A DNA stretch of 64,000 nucleotides from Oleiagrimonas sp963817755 (GCA_963817755.1 CAWFPB010000002.1:434001-498000); one strand, 5' to 3'. Positions 26,048 through 35,741 are shown, numbered from the stretch's first letter. Made by a program: numbers and translations. The notes: a model not told the origin generated them from the sequence alone.

Positions 26048-27520
26048 ATGACTGAACCCCAACAGATCCGCCGCACCAAGATTGTCGCCACCCTCGGTCC
26101 CGCCACGGATGCCCCCGGCATGCTCGAAGCGCTACTGGAAGTCGGCGTCGACGTGGTGCGCATGAACCTCTCCCACGGCACCCACGACGACCATCGCAAG
26201 CGCGCCGAAGCGGTACGCAGCGTGTCGGCCACGGTCGGCCGCGAGGTCGGCATCCTGGCCGACCTGCAGGGGCCGAAAATCCGCATCGAGCGCTTTGCCG
26301 ACGGTCCGGTCGAGCTGTCCGAGGGCGCCGCGTTCGTGCTGCAGTGCCGCGATGACGCCGAGCCCGGCGACAGCGGTCACGTCGGATGCAGCTATCTGGG
26401 TCTGCCCCGCGATGTTTCCCCCGGCGACGTGCTGCTGCTGGACGATGGCCTGGTGGCGCTGGAGGTCCAGCGCGTGGAGGGCCAGGACATCCACACCACG
26501 GTCAAGGTCCCCGGCCGCCTGTCCGACCGCAAGGGCCTGAACCGCCAGGGCGGCGGGCTCAGCGTGGACGCGCTTTCGGACAAGGACAAGGCCGACATCA
26601 AGCTGGCGGCCGAGATCGGCGCCGACTTCCTGGCGGTTTCCTTCGTGCGCACCGCCGAGGACATGCACCAGGCCCGGCGGCTGCTGCGCGAGGCCGGCGG
26701 CGAGGCCTCGCTGGTGGCCAAGATCGAGCGCGCCGACGCGATTCCCGTACTGGCTTCGATCATCGAGGCCTCGGACGTAGTGATGGTGGCGCGCGGCGAC
26801 CTGGGCGTGGAAATCGGCGATGCCGAACTGCCCGGCCTGCAGAAGAAGATCATCAACGAGTCGCTGCGCCTGAATCGCGCGGTGATCACCGCCACGCAGA
26901 TGCTGCAGTCGATGGTCGAGGCGCCGATTCCGACCCGCGCCGAGGTGCTGGACGTGGCCAACGCGGTCATCGACGGCACCGACGCGGTGATGCTGTCGCA
27001 GGAAACCGCGGCCGGCGCGCACCCGGACGTGGCGGTGCAGGCCATGCGCCGCATCTGCCTGGGCGCCGAGCGCCAGTTCGAGCCCAAGGACGACTTGCGT
27101 CCGGACGAGCACAACCTGGACCGCAGCGACCAGGCCATCGCCCTGGCGGCGGTGTTCCTGGCCGCGCGCCTGGGCGTGCGCGCCATCATCGCCCTGACCG
27201 AGTCCGGGGCCACCGCGCAATGGCTCTCGCGATTTCGCTTTGCGGTGCCGATCTATGCCCTGTCGCCCAGTGCCGAGGCGCGTCATCGCATGCTGATCCT
27301 GCGCGACGTCAAGCCGATCGCGTTCGATCACGGCAACATGGATCCGGCCCTGTCCGCGCGCGCCGCGGTGCAGAGCCTGTTCGAGCTGGGCAAGCTGAAC
27401 GAAGGCGACCGCGTGATCCTGACCCACGGCGACCACACTGGCTACGGCGGAGGCACCAACACCCTCAAGCTGCTGCACGTGGGCGCCCGGGGCATCGCCG
27501 AGAGCCTGAAGGACCTGTGA
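26048..27520 (+). CDS. pyk: Pyruvate kinase
   Basis: This glycolytic enzyme forms pyruvate and ATP from phosphoenolpyruvate. The 490-residue protein has RRTKIVATLGPAT at the start, MNLSHGTHDDH, the catalytic lysine region SLVAKIERADAI, MVARGDLGVEIG and the SQETAAGAHP segment. There is no extra C-terminal domain. It begins 60 bp after the nuclease gene. The class I aldolase gene follows after one small gene. Confidence 0.98.
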   Translation: MTEPQQIRRTKIVATLGPATDAPGMLEALLEVGVDVVRMNLSHGTHDDHRKRAEAVRSVSATVGREVGILADLQGPKIRIERFADGPVELSEGAAFVLQCRDDAEPGDSGHVGCSYLGLPRDVSPGDVLLLDDGLVALEVQRVEGQDIHTTVKVPGRLSDRKGLNRQGGGLSVDALSDKDKADIKLAAEIGADFLAVSFVRTAEDMHQARRLLREAGGEASLVAKIERADAIPVLASIIEASDVVMVARGDLGVEIGDAELPGLQKKIINESLRLNRAVITATQMLQSMVEAPIPTRAEVLDVANAVIDGTDAVMLSQETAAGAHPDVAVQAMRRICLGAERQFEPKDDLRPDEHNLDRSDQAIALAAVFLAARLGVRAIIALTESGATAQWLSRFRFAVPIYALSPSAEARHRMLILRDVKPIAFDHGNMDPALSARAAVQSLFELGKLNEGDRVILTHGDHTGYGGGTNTLKLLHVGARGIAESLKDL

Positions 27521-27600
27521 CGGTATCCATCCGGCAGAGCCCCATCCGGACGTAGCTGCGCTAGACTTGAAGGTCCTGCCAGCCGTCACGGAGAACCGCC

Positions 27601-28041
27601 ATGATCCGCTTCCCTCATCTGTGCATTGCATTGCTGGCCGTCGCCTCCGTGGTGGCTCCGGTCCTGGCGCAGCAGGTCCATGTCGTGCCGCCCGACGATG
27701 TCGGCAACTACTGGATCATGACCAAGAGCGAAGTCGACGGCACGGTGCCCAACAGCGGGCGCAACCTGGACAAGCCCGGTTGCGCCGCGGTCAGCTACAT
27801 GATCGGCTCGGACGGCATTCCGCGCGGCACGAAGGCGCGCAAGGTGGTCCCGGCCAACAGCGACTTCGGCCCGATCGCGGTCAGCCTGGTGCGCAATTTC
27901 CGCTATTCGCCCACCGATGACAACAACAACGACCTGCCGATCAGCACCTACTACATCGTGCGTTTCAACATGCCCAAGGATCCCGCGCAGAAGAAGGCCC
28001 TGCTGGCCCGATGCGCGTTGCCCGGGTACACCCACGACTGA
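27601..28041 (+). CDS. Periplasmic protein with TonB C-terminal-like domain
   Basis: The 146-residue precursor has a signal peptide ending near VAPVLAQQ. The segment GCAAVSYMIGSDGIPRGTKARKVVP with VRNFRYSP after it resembles the C-terminal domain of energy-transducing TonB proteins, but the membrane anchor and proline-rich linker are missing. It is probably a free periplasmic protein. Two cysteines (about residues 60 and 140) could pair. Function unknown. Confidence 0.72.
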   Translation: MIRFPHLCIALLAVASVVAPVLAQQVHVVPPDDVGNYWIMTKSEVDGTVPNSGRNLDKPGCAAVSYMIGSDGIPRGTKARKVVPANSDFGPIAVSLVRNFRYSPTDDNNNDLPISTYYIVRFNMPKDPAQKKALLARCALPGYTHD

Positions 28042-28078
28042 GGATTCGCAGTGCCTGCGGCAGGGTGGCGCAATACGG

Positions 28079-28107
28079 TCGAGAATGGCGTCGTTCTGGC
28101 CTATAAT
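28079..28107 (+). promoter_or_regulatory. Candidate sigma-70 promoter for the aldolase gene
   Basis: A perfect TATAAT -10 box (28102-28107) has TCGAGA at -35 (28079-28084) with the ideal 17-bp spacing. It lies 75 bp upstream of the aldolase ATG. Confidence 0.6.
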
Positions 28108-28181
28108 CCGCGCCTTTCCGCAGCGTTTTGCCGCCCACCGCACGGCGATGCGGTCCGAATGCAGCCAACGACGGAGTCGTC

Positions 28182-29186
28182 ATGAGCATCGAAGATCTGG
28201 AAAGCGTCGCACAGGCGATGGTCGCGCCCGGCAAGGGCATCATGGCCATCGATGAATCCACCGGCACCATCCGCAAGCGTTTCGATGCCGTCGGCGTGGC
28301 CGACAGCGAGGAGCATCGCCGCGCCTATCGCGAGATGCTGCTCACCGCACCGGATCTTGGCGATCACATCTCCGGCGCCATCCTCTACGACGAGACCATT
28401 CGCCAGTCCACGGCCGAGGGCGTGCCGTTCACCAAGGTGATGCGCGAGGCCGGAATCATTCCGGGCATCAAGGTCGACAAGGGCGCCAAGCCGCTGGCCG
28501 GCTTCCCCGGCGAGCTGGTCACCGAGGGTCTGGACGGCCTGCGCGACCGCCTGGCCGAGTACGTCAAGCTGGGTGCGCAGTTCGCCAAGTGGCGCGCGGT
28601 GATCGGCATCGACGAGGACAGCCCCAGCTCGACCTGCATCGAGGCCAACTGCCACGCGTTGGCGCGCTATGCCGCGCTGTGCCAGGAGGCCGGCCTGGTG
28701 CCGATGGTCGAGCCGGAAGTGCTGATGGACGGCAACCACGACATCGACCTGTGCTACGAGGTCACCGAGGCCACCCTGCGCAGCCTGTTCGGCGCCCTGT
28801 ACGAGCACAACGTGATGCTGGAGGGCACCATCCTGAAGGCGTCGATGGTGATTTCGGGCAAGAACTGCGAGCGTCAGGCCAGCCGCGAGGAAGTGGCCGA
28901 GGCCACCGTGCGTTGCCTGAAGTCCACCGTGCCGGCGATCCTGCCGGGCATCGTGTTCCTGTCCGGCGGCCAGTCCGACGAGGACGCCACTGCGCACCTG
29001 AACGCGATGAACCAGATGGGCCCGCACCCGTGGCCGCTATCGTTCTCCTACGGTCGCGCCATGCAGCAGGCGGCCCTGCACCAGTGGGCCGAGGACATGC
29101 GCGGCAACTACGCCCAGGCACAGAAGACCGTGGCCATGCGCGCACGCGAGAACGGCATGGCCGCGCTGGGGCAGTGGGAAGGCTGA
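28182..29186 (+). CDS. fba: Class I fructose-bisphosphate aldolase
   Basis: The enzyme splits fructose 1,6-bisphosphate into two triose phosphates through a Schiff base. The 334-residue protein is of the eukaryote-like class I family (ILAADES-like GIMAIDESTGTI start), with the Schiff-base lysine K219 in EGTILKASMV and the GGQSDEDAT phosphate-binding loop. It is not the metal-dependent class II enzyme. The start at 28182 is preferred over an upstream in-frame ATG because it begins at the conserved domain and follows GGAG. Confidence 0.96.
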   Translation: MSIEDLESVAQAMVAPGKGIMAIDESTGTIRKRFDAVGVADSEEHRRAYREMLLTAPDLGDHISGAILYDETIRQSTAEGVPFTKVMREAGIIPGIKVDKGAKPLAGFPGELVTEGLDGLRDRLAEYVKLGAQFAKWRAVIGIDEDSPSSTCIEANCHALARYAALCQEAGLVPMVEPEVLMDGNHDIDLCYEVTEATLRSLFGALYEHNVMLEGTILKASMVISGKNCERQASREEVAEATVRCLKSTVPAILPGIVFLSGGQSDEDATAHLNAMNQMGPHPWPLSFSYGRAMQQAALHQWAEDMRGNYAQAQKTVAMRARENGMAALGQWEG

Positions 29187-29214
29187 GGCACTTCCTCCAG
29201 CTTCATCGACGCAC

Positions 29215-29246
29215 AAAAAAGGGCGCCCCGAGGGGCGCCCTTTTTT
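29215..29246. terminator. Strong bidirectional terminator after the aldolase gene
   Basis: A perfect 9-bp GC stem (29221-29229 with 29232-29240) is flanked by six A and six T. It separates the aldolase gene from the convergent outer-membrane protein gene. Confidence 0.95.
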
Positions 29247-29283
29247 GATCCCGTTGCCATCGGCAACGGTTGAGCAGTGCTTC

Positions 29284-29850
29284 TCAGAAGCTGTACTCGA
29301 GCGACACGGCAAACATGTCGTTGTCCACGGTCGTGCCCGACTTGGACATGCGGTAGTAGTTGTAGTTGGCGCCCAGGCTCCACTTCGGGGTGAAGTTGTA
29401 GCCGGCGCCCACGCCGGCGTAGAAACCGGTCGAGGAGTCGTTGTTGCTCATGGAGCCGTACCCGTAGACGTTCGCCGATTCCTTGGCCGTCCAGAAGAAG
29501 GCACCGGCGCGGCCGCCGACGTAGAACTTGTCGTTGACGTTGTAGTGCAGGTTCAGGCCGGCGGTCGGACCGGTCGCGCTCAGCTTCACGCTGGCGTAGC
29601 CGATGTCCTTGGTCATGCTGCCCAGGTCGGTGTAACCGATCTCGAAGCCAACGATGCCCTTGCGCCAGCCGCCATTGACCATCCAGCTGGTGGCATTGTC
29701 GCTGTAGCTCGAACCGCTGTCCTTGATGGAGAAGTGGTTGCTGCCGACGGCGGCATTGGCGAACCAGCCGGACGTATCGGCCGCGTGCGCCTGGGGCAGG
29801 GCCGTGAACGAGAGGGCCAGAAGGGCGGCCGGCAGAATCAACTTGCGCAT
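29284..29850 (-). CDS. Outer-membrane beta-barrel protein (OmpA-like/opacity fold)
   Basis: The 188-residue precursor has a signal peptide ending ALPQAHAAD and alternating beta-strands ending in FAVSLEYSF, a C-terminal Phe typical of barrel insertion. GWFANAAVGSNHF, VGFEIGYTDLG and GFYAGVGAGYNFTPKWSLG fit an eight-stranded barrel. It is the most divergent of four barrel genes in a row on this strand. Role unknown. Confidence 0.85.
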   Translation of the reverse strand: MRKLILPAALLALSFTALPQAHAADTSGWFANAAVGSNHFSIKDSGSSYSDNATSWMVNGGWRKGIVGFEIGYTDLGSMTKDIGYASVKLSATGPTAGLNLHYNVNDKFYVGGRAGAFFWTAKESANVYGYGSMSNNDSSTGFYAGVGAGYNFTPKWSLGANYNYYRMSKSGTTVDNDMFAVSLEYSF

Positions 29851-30060
29851 GTATTTCTCCTTGCGGAATTTCCGTATGGGTGACGACTGATCGTCGGTAC
29901 CGCCACCGTGGCGGCGGCGAAATGTAACATAAAATTCACGAAAATTTCACAAGCACGGTCGGTCGCATGCTGCCTCCCGCCGGTATCGGTTACCCCCGGT
30001 CCGCCCAGGCGGCTGGCAGTCGTATCCGGACATCAGGTCCAGTAGCCAAAACAGAATAAG

Positions 30061-30085
30061 GACCCCGGCACGGATTGCCGGGGTC
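30061..30085 (-). terminator. Terminator of the second barrel gene
   Basis: A perfect 10-bp stem (30061-30070 with 30076-30085) and 5-nt loop are followed on the minus strand by CTTATTCTGTTTT. The same stem core occurs behind the paralogue at 31297. Confidence 0.75.
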
Positions 30086-30140
30086 CGGATGCTTGCATCG
30101 TCAGCGCCGGCGGGCCGGTCATCCACGACGAGCGCGGTGT

Positions 30141-30731
30141 TCAGAAGCGCACTTCCATGCGCACCGAGACCATGTTGCTGCTCAAGTCGAACTGGCTGTC
30201 CTTGTCGGCGAAGTAGTTGTAGTTGAGGCCCAGGCCGACGTTGTTGGTGAAGTCGTAGCCGAAGCCGATGCCCGAATACCAGCTGCTCTTGGTGTGATTC
30301 GTGCTGTATTGGACACGGGTGTCAATCGGGATCAGCGTGGTACCGCTGACCTTCTGCCGGGCATCGAAATAACCGCCCTCGAAGGACATGTACCAGTTCG
30401 GGGTGAAGTTCAGTTTGCCGGTCACGCCGGCCAGCCAGCCATCCAGCTTGCCGTTGGCAGTGGTGGAGAATGAACTGGAGTCGCTGAACTTTCCGATATT
30501 GGTGTAGCCGGCCTCCGCGCCGAGCTGGAACGTGGGGCTGAGGTCCCAGCGGTACCCGGCGATGATGGCGCTGCCGGTGGCGGTGTCGTTGGACGCCGAC
30601 ATGCCCTGCAGGCGCGACTGTCCGATCTGGCCACTGATGAACCCGTTGCCGGGTTGGGCCGCGAAGCAGGCGACAGGGGCGGCGGCGAGGGCCGCAGTCA
30701 GGGATAGTGCGAGAATCTTCCTGTTCATCAT
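30141..30731 (-). CDS. Outer-membrane beta-barrel protein, tandem copy 1
   Basis: The 196-residue precursor (ATG at 30731, or the next codon at 30728) has a signal peptide ending APVACFAAQ. The mature part starts GNGFISGQIGQS and ends SVRMEVRF with C-terminal Phe. It is closely similar over its full length to the protein at 31380-31961, and the similarity continues past the stop into the terminator, so the pair arose by tandem duplication. An AGAGGAAG ribosome site supports either start. Role unknown. Confidence 0.87.
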   Translation of the reverse strand: MMNRKILALSLTAALAAAPVACFAAQPGNGFISGQIGQSRLQGMSASNDTATGSAIIAGYRWDLSPTFQLGAEAGYTNIGKFSDSSSFSTTANGKLDGWLAGVTGKLNFTPNWYMSFEGGYFDARQKVSGTTLIPIDTRVQYSTNHTKSSWYSGIGFGYDFTNNVGLGLNYNYFADKDSQFDLSSNMVSVRMEVRF

Positions 30732-31296
30732 GATGATCTTCCTCTGTGGTGTATCCCTGGCCCCGGACTGGTCCGCAAGAGTCATTGCGCCAGTCCCGGA
30801 CCTTCGTTGACGTGGGCCCGTCACTGCACGCGCCTGTCGGTCGTCGGCACATGGCCATGCGATCGGTCAGCAGCGTGCATGCCCGCGAGTTGGGGAGCGG
30901 TTTCCTGCCGGTCAAAAGCTCCGGTACGAATCGTCCTGATCCCTTGCCGGCAAACCGGGATCCGTCCCTTGGTTGCAGCGGGCCAGAGCGTGTATCGAAT
31001 CGCCGTGCCCTTCCGGCATGACATGGTCATGACCGGATCGAACAAATGCCATTGGTACACGGGCGGCTTCGCGGACCTCGGATCGAGCCTCGACCAAGCG
31101 ATATACATCGTGCGTGGGAAGAAATTAACATTTCGTGAACAAACCGAACGGAACGAAGCCGGAGCGACAGCAGCCGCTTCGGCGACAGAGGGGGTCTCTA
31201 GAGGGCATTCCGTCGGACCCGCCCGGTCCAGGGCCAGTGCGGACGCATGCTCGTGATGACCAGTCGTCCCGATCAGTCGGTGGGGCGATGCAAAAA
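30732..31296. other. Intergenic region between tandem barrel genes
   Basis: About 565 bp with no convincing coding frame. It should hold the promoter of the barrel gene at 30141-30731. An AT-richer patch near 31110-31145 (including attaacatttcgtgaac) is a likely promoter area. No repeat of an insertion sequence was recognised. Confidence 0.5.
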
Positions 31297-31321
31297 AGCC
31301 CCGGCATGGTATGCCGGGGCT
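31291..31321 (-). terminator. Terminator of the third barrel gene
   Basis: A perfect 11-bp stem (31297-31307 with 31311-31321) and 3-nt loop are followed on the minus strand by six T. Confidence 0.92.
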
Positions 31322-31379
31322 TCGGGGGCTCGTGTCGTCGCCGGCTGTCGGAGGCCGGTCATCCGCGACGAGCGCGGTC

Positions 31380-31961
31380 TCAGAAGCGTACTTCCATGCG
31401 CACCGAGACCATGTTGCTGCTCAGGTCGAGCTGGCCATCCTTGTCGGCGAAGTAGTTGTAGTTCAGACCCAGGCCGATGTTGTTGGTGAAGTCGTAGCCG
31501 AAGCCGATGCCCGAATACCAGCTGCCCTTGGTGTGGGTCTGGCTGTAGCTGACCAGCGAGTTGCCCACGAAGGAGCTTCCGCTGGCCTTCTGGTGAGCGT
31601 CGAAGTAGCCGCCCTCGAAGGACATGAACCAGTTCGGGGTGAAGTTCAGCTTGCCGGTGGCGCCGACCAGCCAGCCGTCCAGCTTGCCGTCGACGTTGGT
31701 GCCGTAGTACGAATCGCTGAATTTGCCGATGTTGGCATAGCCGCCTTCGACGCCGAGCTGGAACTGCGGATTGATGTCCCAGCGGTAGCCACCGATCAAT
31801 GCGCTGCCGGTGGCGGTGTCGTTGGAGGCGGACATGCCCTGCAGCGTCGACTGGCCGATCTGGCCGCTGATGAATCCATTGCCGGGAGGGGCCGCGAAGC
31901 TGACGGCGGGGACGGCGGCGACGGCGGCGATCAGGGACAGGGCGAGAATCTTCTTGTTCAT
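31380..31961 (-). CDS. Outer-membrane beta-barrel protein, tandem copy 2
   Basis: The 193-residue precursor starts MNKKILALSLIAAVAA with cleavage near VSFAAPP. An in-frame ATG at 31973 lies directly on the AAAGG ribosome site and is less likely. The mature protein shares GNGFISGQIGQSTLQGMSA and the WYSGIGFGYDFTNN segment with copy 1 and ends in the same SVRMEVRF. Strand pattern and terminal Phe predict an eight-stranded barrel. Role unknown. Confidence 0.87.
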   Translation of the reverse strand: MNKKILALSLIAAVAAVPAVSFAAPPGNGFISGQIGQSTLQGMSASNDTATGSALIGGYRWDINPQFQLGVEGGYANIGKFSDSYYGTNVDGKLDGWLVGATGKLNFTPNWFMSFEGGYFDAHQKASGSSFVGNSLVSYSQTHTKGSWYSGIGFGYDFTNNIGLGLNYNYFADKDGQLDLSSNMVSVRMEVRF

Positions 31962-32247
31962 CGTGTTGTTCATCCTTTGCTGTGGGGTTCTCGTGTGGCG
32001 CCCGGGGTGGGTCGGGGACATCATTCCGGGCTCGAGAATGGGCCGGTCGGTTCGGTTCCCGGTTTGCCGGCCCATGGCGCACTGGCCGGTGCCGATTAAA
32101 GGGCCGGGCGACTGAACGGCACCGGTATCGTGCCCAATCGTGTTAATTGGGTGTTAATACAAAGCGGAGCCGATGCGGTGTGAAAACTCGACGACAAGCC
32201 GGGTCGGGCGGGCCGCTGACCCCGTGCCCGTCCCGGCGGTGGGAGGC

Positions 32248-32838
32248 TCAGAAGCGGTATTCGGCTCGCACCGAGACCATGTTGGTGGTCAGGTCCAGGT
32301 GATCCTTGTTGGCCTGGTAATGGTCATAGTTTGCGCTCAGGCTGAAGTGCCGGCTGAAGTCGTAGCCGATGCCCGCGCCGCCGTAGAAATCGGTCTTCTC
32401 GAGACTGCGGTACAACGGATTTGCGTCATTGCTGAGCCCTTCGCCGCGCCACTGGTAGATGCCGGCGCGGGCGCTGAAGAACCAGTTCGGGGTGAAGTTG
32501 ACGTGGCCGTCCACGCCGAAGGTGAAGCCGTGCAGGCTGGATTTCGGATGGGACAGGATTGGTGCGCTGGCAAAGGCGTTGCTGAGGCGGATGTTGCCCA
32601 GGTCGTTGTAGCCCACCTCCACGCCGAGCGCGGCATTCGGTGCCACCGACCAGCGATATCCGCCGTTGATGGCATAGGCGGTGTCATGGCCGTCGTACGC
32701 TCCCTGGCTCACGTACGCTTGGCCGACGTTGCCGCCGACGAACCAGCCGCTGTCGTTGTGCGGAACCTGCTGGGCAAAGACCGGGGTGCTAGCGATGCTT
32801 GCCGTGATCATGCCGAGGACGATGATGGTCTTGTTCAT
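32248..32838 (-). CDS. Outer-membrane beta-barrel protein, fourth copy (diverged)
   Basis: The 196-residue precursor starts at 32838 behind AAGGAG and has a signal peptide ending STPVFAQQ. It keeps the family marks GWFVGGNVGQAYVS, NFTPNWFFSARAG, GGAGIGYDF and the end MVSVRAEYRF. It is more distant from the two tandem copies, but the last about 45 bp of coding sequence remain similar at DNA level, so all share an ancestor. Role unknown. Confidence 0.85.
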   Translation of the reverse strand: MNKTIIVLGMITASIASTPVFAQQVPHNDSGWFVGGNVGQAYVSQGAYDGHDTAYAINGGYRWSVAPNAALGVEVGYNDLGNIRLSNAFASAPILSHPKSSLHGFTFGVDGHVNFTPNWFFSARAGIYQWRGEGLSNDANPLYRSLEKTDFYGGAGIGYDFSRHFSLSANYDHYQANKDHLDLTTNMVSVRAEYRF

Positions 32839-33244
32839 GGGGCGTCTCCTTGTTGCGATGGTGACGGCTTGGGGCAGCCGGTGGGCGAACGATCTGCAAC
32901 TCCGGCCCACGACGGAGGGTTCGTGACCATTGGATATGCCGGCCACTGAATCGTTCTTGTCTCGTCCTGGTCGGGAGTCATGGCATATTTATTGAGCTGA
33001 ATGCCAAGCATCCGGACTGGGCCGGACGGGCCGATGCTGTTCGTGCCGGTGTCGCGGGCATGTTCATGCGCCGTCTGGACCGTGCATCCGCCAGGCGGGC
33101 ATGGCACGCCATGGTCGGACTGGTCAGGGAGCCGGTGGTGGAGGATCCGCTGGGCCGAAACTGAACCGGCACGGCGACAGCAGCGCCGTGATCGGCGACA
33201 ATGGGGACTTTCATGCCCGATCCACGCATTTCCGGAGATTGACG
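32839..33244. other. Divergent intergenic region before transketolase
   Basis: About 406 bp between the fourth barrel gene and tkt. No protein-coding frame looks real. It should contain both promoters; an AT-rich step (catatttattgagctgaatg) lies near 32980-33003. Confidence 0.5.
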
Positions 33245-35245
33245 ATGCCCAACCGCCGCGAACTCGCCAACGCCATCCGCGCCCTCGCCATGGACGCCGT
33301 CGAGAAGGCCAACTCCGGGCATCCCGGCATGCCCATGGGCATGGCCGACATCGCCGAGGTGCTGTGGAACGACTTCCTGCGTCACAACCCGGGCAACCCC
33401 GAATGGCCCAACCGCGACCGTTTCGTGTTGTCCAACGGGCATGGTTCGATGCTGCAGTACGCGTTGCTGCACCTGAGCGGCTACGAGCTGCCGATCGGCG
33501 AGATCGAGCACTTCCGCCAGTGGCATTCGCGCACCCCGGGCCATCCGGAAGCGGGTGACACCGCGGGCGTGGAGACCACCACCGGGCCGCTGGGCCAGGG
33601 CATTGCCAACGGCGTGGGCATGGCGCTGGCCGAGAAGGTGCTGGCCGAGCGCTTCAACCGTCCCGGATTCGACCTGGTCGACCACCGCACCTGGGTGTTC
33701 GCCGGCGACGGCTGCCTGATGGAAGGCATCTCGCAGGAGGCCATCTCGCTGGCCGGCACCTGGAAGCTGGGCAAGCTGGTGGTGGTGTACGACGACAACA
33801 ACATCTCCATCGACGGCGAGGTCCCGGGCTGGTTCACCGACGACACCGCGGCCCGCTTCGAGGCCTGCGGCTGGCGCGTGATCCGCGACGTGGACGGTCA
33901 TGACGCGGCGGCCATCCAGGCCGCGCTCAAGGACGCCACCTCGCAGGCGGACCAGCCGACCCTGGTGATGTGCAAGACGCTGATCGGCTTCGGCTCGCCG
34001 AACAAGGAAGGCAAGGAGTCCAGCCACGGCGCCGCGCTGGGCGCGGACGAGGTCAAGGCCGCGCGCGACATGCTCGACTGGCGCCACGATCCGTTCGTGA
34101 TCCCCGAGGATATCTACGCCGCCTACGATGCGCGCGAGGCCGGCCAAAAGCGCGAGGCGGCCTGGAGTTCCATGCTGGACAAGTACGCCGAGGCGCATCC
34201 CGAGGCCGCCGCCGAGTTCCGTCGCCGCATGGCCGGCGAGCTGCCGGCCGACTGGGCGGACAAGGCGCAGGCCTATATCGCGAACACGCAGTCCGAAGGC
34301 CCCGAAGTGGCCTCACGCAAGGCCTCGCAGATGGCGCTCAACGCCTTCGGCCCCCTGCTGCCGGAACTGATCGGCGGCTCGGCCGACCTGGCCGGCTCCA
34401 ACCTGACCATCTGGAAGGGCTCGCACGGGGTGACCGAGGGCGGCCCGGACGCCAATTACATCCACTACGGCGTGCGCGAGTTCGGCATGACCGCCATCGG
34501 AACCGGCCTGGCCCTGCACGGCGGCTTCATTCCCTACGACGCCACCTTCCTGGTGTTCTCCGACTACGCGCGCAACGCGGTGCGCATGAGCGCGCTGATT
34601 CCGGCGCACTCGATCCACGTCTACACCCACGATTCCATCGGCCTGGGCGAGGACGGCCCGACCCACCAGCCGGTCGAGCACATGGCCAGCCTGCGCTACA
34701 TCCCGAACAACCACCTGTGGCGCCCGTGCGACGCGGTGGAATCGGCGGTGGCGTGGAAGGCCGCCATCGAGCGCCGCGGCGCGCCCTCGTGCCTGGTGTT
34801 CTCGCGTCAGGGCCTGCCGCACCAGCCGCGCACCGAGGCCCAGCTGGCGCAGGTCGAGCGCGGCGGCTACGTGCTGCACGACCCGGCCGACACCAAGTTC
34901 CAGGCCATCCTCATCGCCACCGGCTCGGAAGTGGGCCTGGCAATGGAAACCATGCGCCACCTGGCCGACCAGGACATCGCCGTGCGCGTGGTCTCGATGC
35001 CCTGCGCGGAAATCTTCGACGCGCAGCCGATCGAATACCGCGAGGGCGTGCTGCCCGGCCATTGCCGCGCACGCGTGGCTGTAGAGGCCGGCATCGCCGA
35101 CTACTGGCGCAAGTACGTGGGCCTGGACGGCGAGGTCATCGGCATGACCACCTTCGGCGCCTCGGCGCCGGGCGGGGTGCTGTTCGAGAAGTTCGGATTC
35201 ACCGTGGCCAACGTGGCCGAGGCCGTACGGCGGGTCATCGGCTGA
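33245..35245 (+). CDS. tkt: Transketolase
   Basis: This thiamine-diphosphate enzyme of the pentose phosphate pathway moves two-carbon units between sugar phosphates. The 666-residue protein has NSGHPGMPMGMADIAEVLW, the cofactor motif GDGCLMEG...DDNNISIDG, the catalytic-glutamate region GLGEDGPTHQPVEH and the C-terminal domain. The ATG at 33245 starts at the conserved RRELANAIRALAMDAVEKAN segment; a longer in-frame reading upstream is not conserved. Confidence 0.97.
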   Translation: MPNRRELANAIRALAMDAVEKANSGHPGMPMGMADIAEVLWNDFLRHNPGNPEWPNRDRFVLSNGHGSMLQYALLHLSGYELPIGEIEHFRQWHSRTPGHPEAGDTAGVETTTGPLGQGIANGVGMALAEKVLAERFNRPGFDLVDHRTWVFAGDGCLMEGISQEAISLAGTWKLGKLVVVYDDNNISIDGEVPGWFTDDTAARFEACGWRVIRDVDGHDAAAIQAALKDATSQADQPTLVMCKTLIGFGSPNKEGKESSHGAALGADEVKAARDMLDWRHDPFVIPEDIYAAYDAREAGQKREAAWSSMLDKYAEAHPEAAAEFRRRMAGELPADWADKAQAYIANTQSEGPEVASRKASQMALNAFGPLLPELIGGSADLAGSNLTIWKGSHGVTEGGPDANYIHYGVREFGMTAIGTGLALHGGFIPYDATFLVFSDYARNAVRMSALIPAHSIHVYTHDSIGLGEDGPTHQPVEHMASLRYIPNNHLWRPCDAVESAVAWKAAIERRGAPSCLVFSRQGLPHQPRTEAQLAQVERGGYVLHDPADTKFQAILIATGSEVGLAMETMRHLADQDIAVRVVSMPCAEIFDAQPIEYREGVLPGHCRARVAVEAGIADYWRKYVGLDGEVIGMTTFGASAPGGVLFEKFGFTVANVAEAVRRVIG

Positions 35246-35279
35246 CGCGGTTCCAAAACACCCTGAGTAACGTCCGTAG

Positions 35280-35304
35280 CCCGGATACGCGAAGCGCATC
35301 CGGG
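35280..35304. repeat. REP-like palindrome, copy 1
   Basis: CCCGGATACGC-gaa-GCGCATCCGGG forms an 11-bp stem with one mismatched pair. The identical 25-bp sequence occurs at 39435-39459, at the other edge of the accessory stretch. Confidence 0.8.
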
Positions 35305-35574
35305 GATCTCCGCTTGCTGTGGCGACGGACCATGGTCATCTTGCGTTGCTTCCCGGAAGCGGCCGATGGTCTCATCTGGGCGACGCCTGGCGATCCCGGC
35401 TTGTCGCGTTTGTGTTGCCATCGACCCTTCCATGGTTCGCACCACGGGTACTCCCTGCGGTCGTTTTCCTTGGCATGAAAGAAAGTGAACCCAGCCACAC
35501 CTGTGCGTATGAATCCGTTCTTGAGAATGTTTTGTTTACGGTCGGACGTGTTCTGGCCGGAAAGCTGAAACCCC

Positions 35575-35741
35575 GGGGAACAACTCTGCGTCGAGCGGCC
35601 AGCTACGCGATGACCGCATCGAGTCCGGCCTCACAGGACGGCGAGTGGCCTCGAGTGTCGACCGAATGCGCGAGGTATCGAGCTCCAACCAGGCCGGCCG
35701 CTTCGTCGGTGTCGGTAACGTGACGGTGGTGAAGACGCCCT
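35575..35741 (-). pseudogene. Degenerate copy of the rmlD 3' end
   Basis: The minus strand encodes LPTPTKRPAWLELDTSRIRS in one frame and CEAGLDAVIA in the next, both matching the C-terminus of the intact RmlD at 39548. A 1-bp deletion near 35650 shifts the frame, and the GAG codon of the intact AVIAELAARR end has become TAG. DNA similarity starts near 35573 and ends near 35741. Only the last about 50 codons remain, so this is a relic of a duplication. Confidence 0.85.

Noticed and set aside
35645..35741. N-terminal half of a 77-codon plus-strand frame
   Set aside because: This part is the antisense of the rmlD relic, so it cannot be the true start of a gene.
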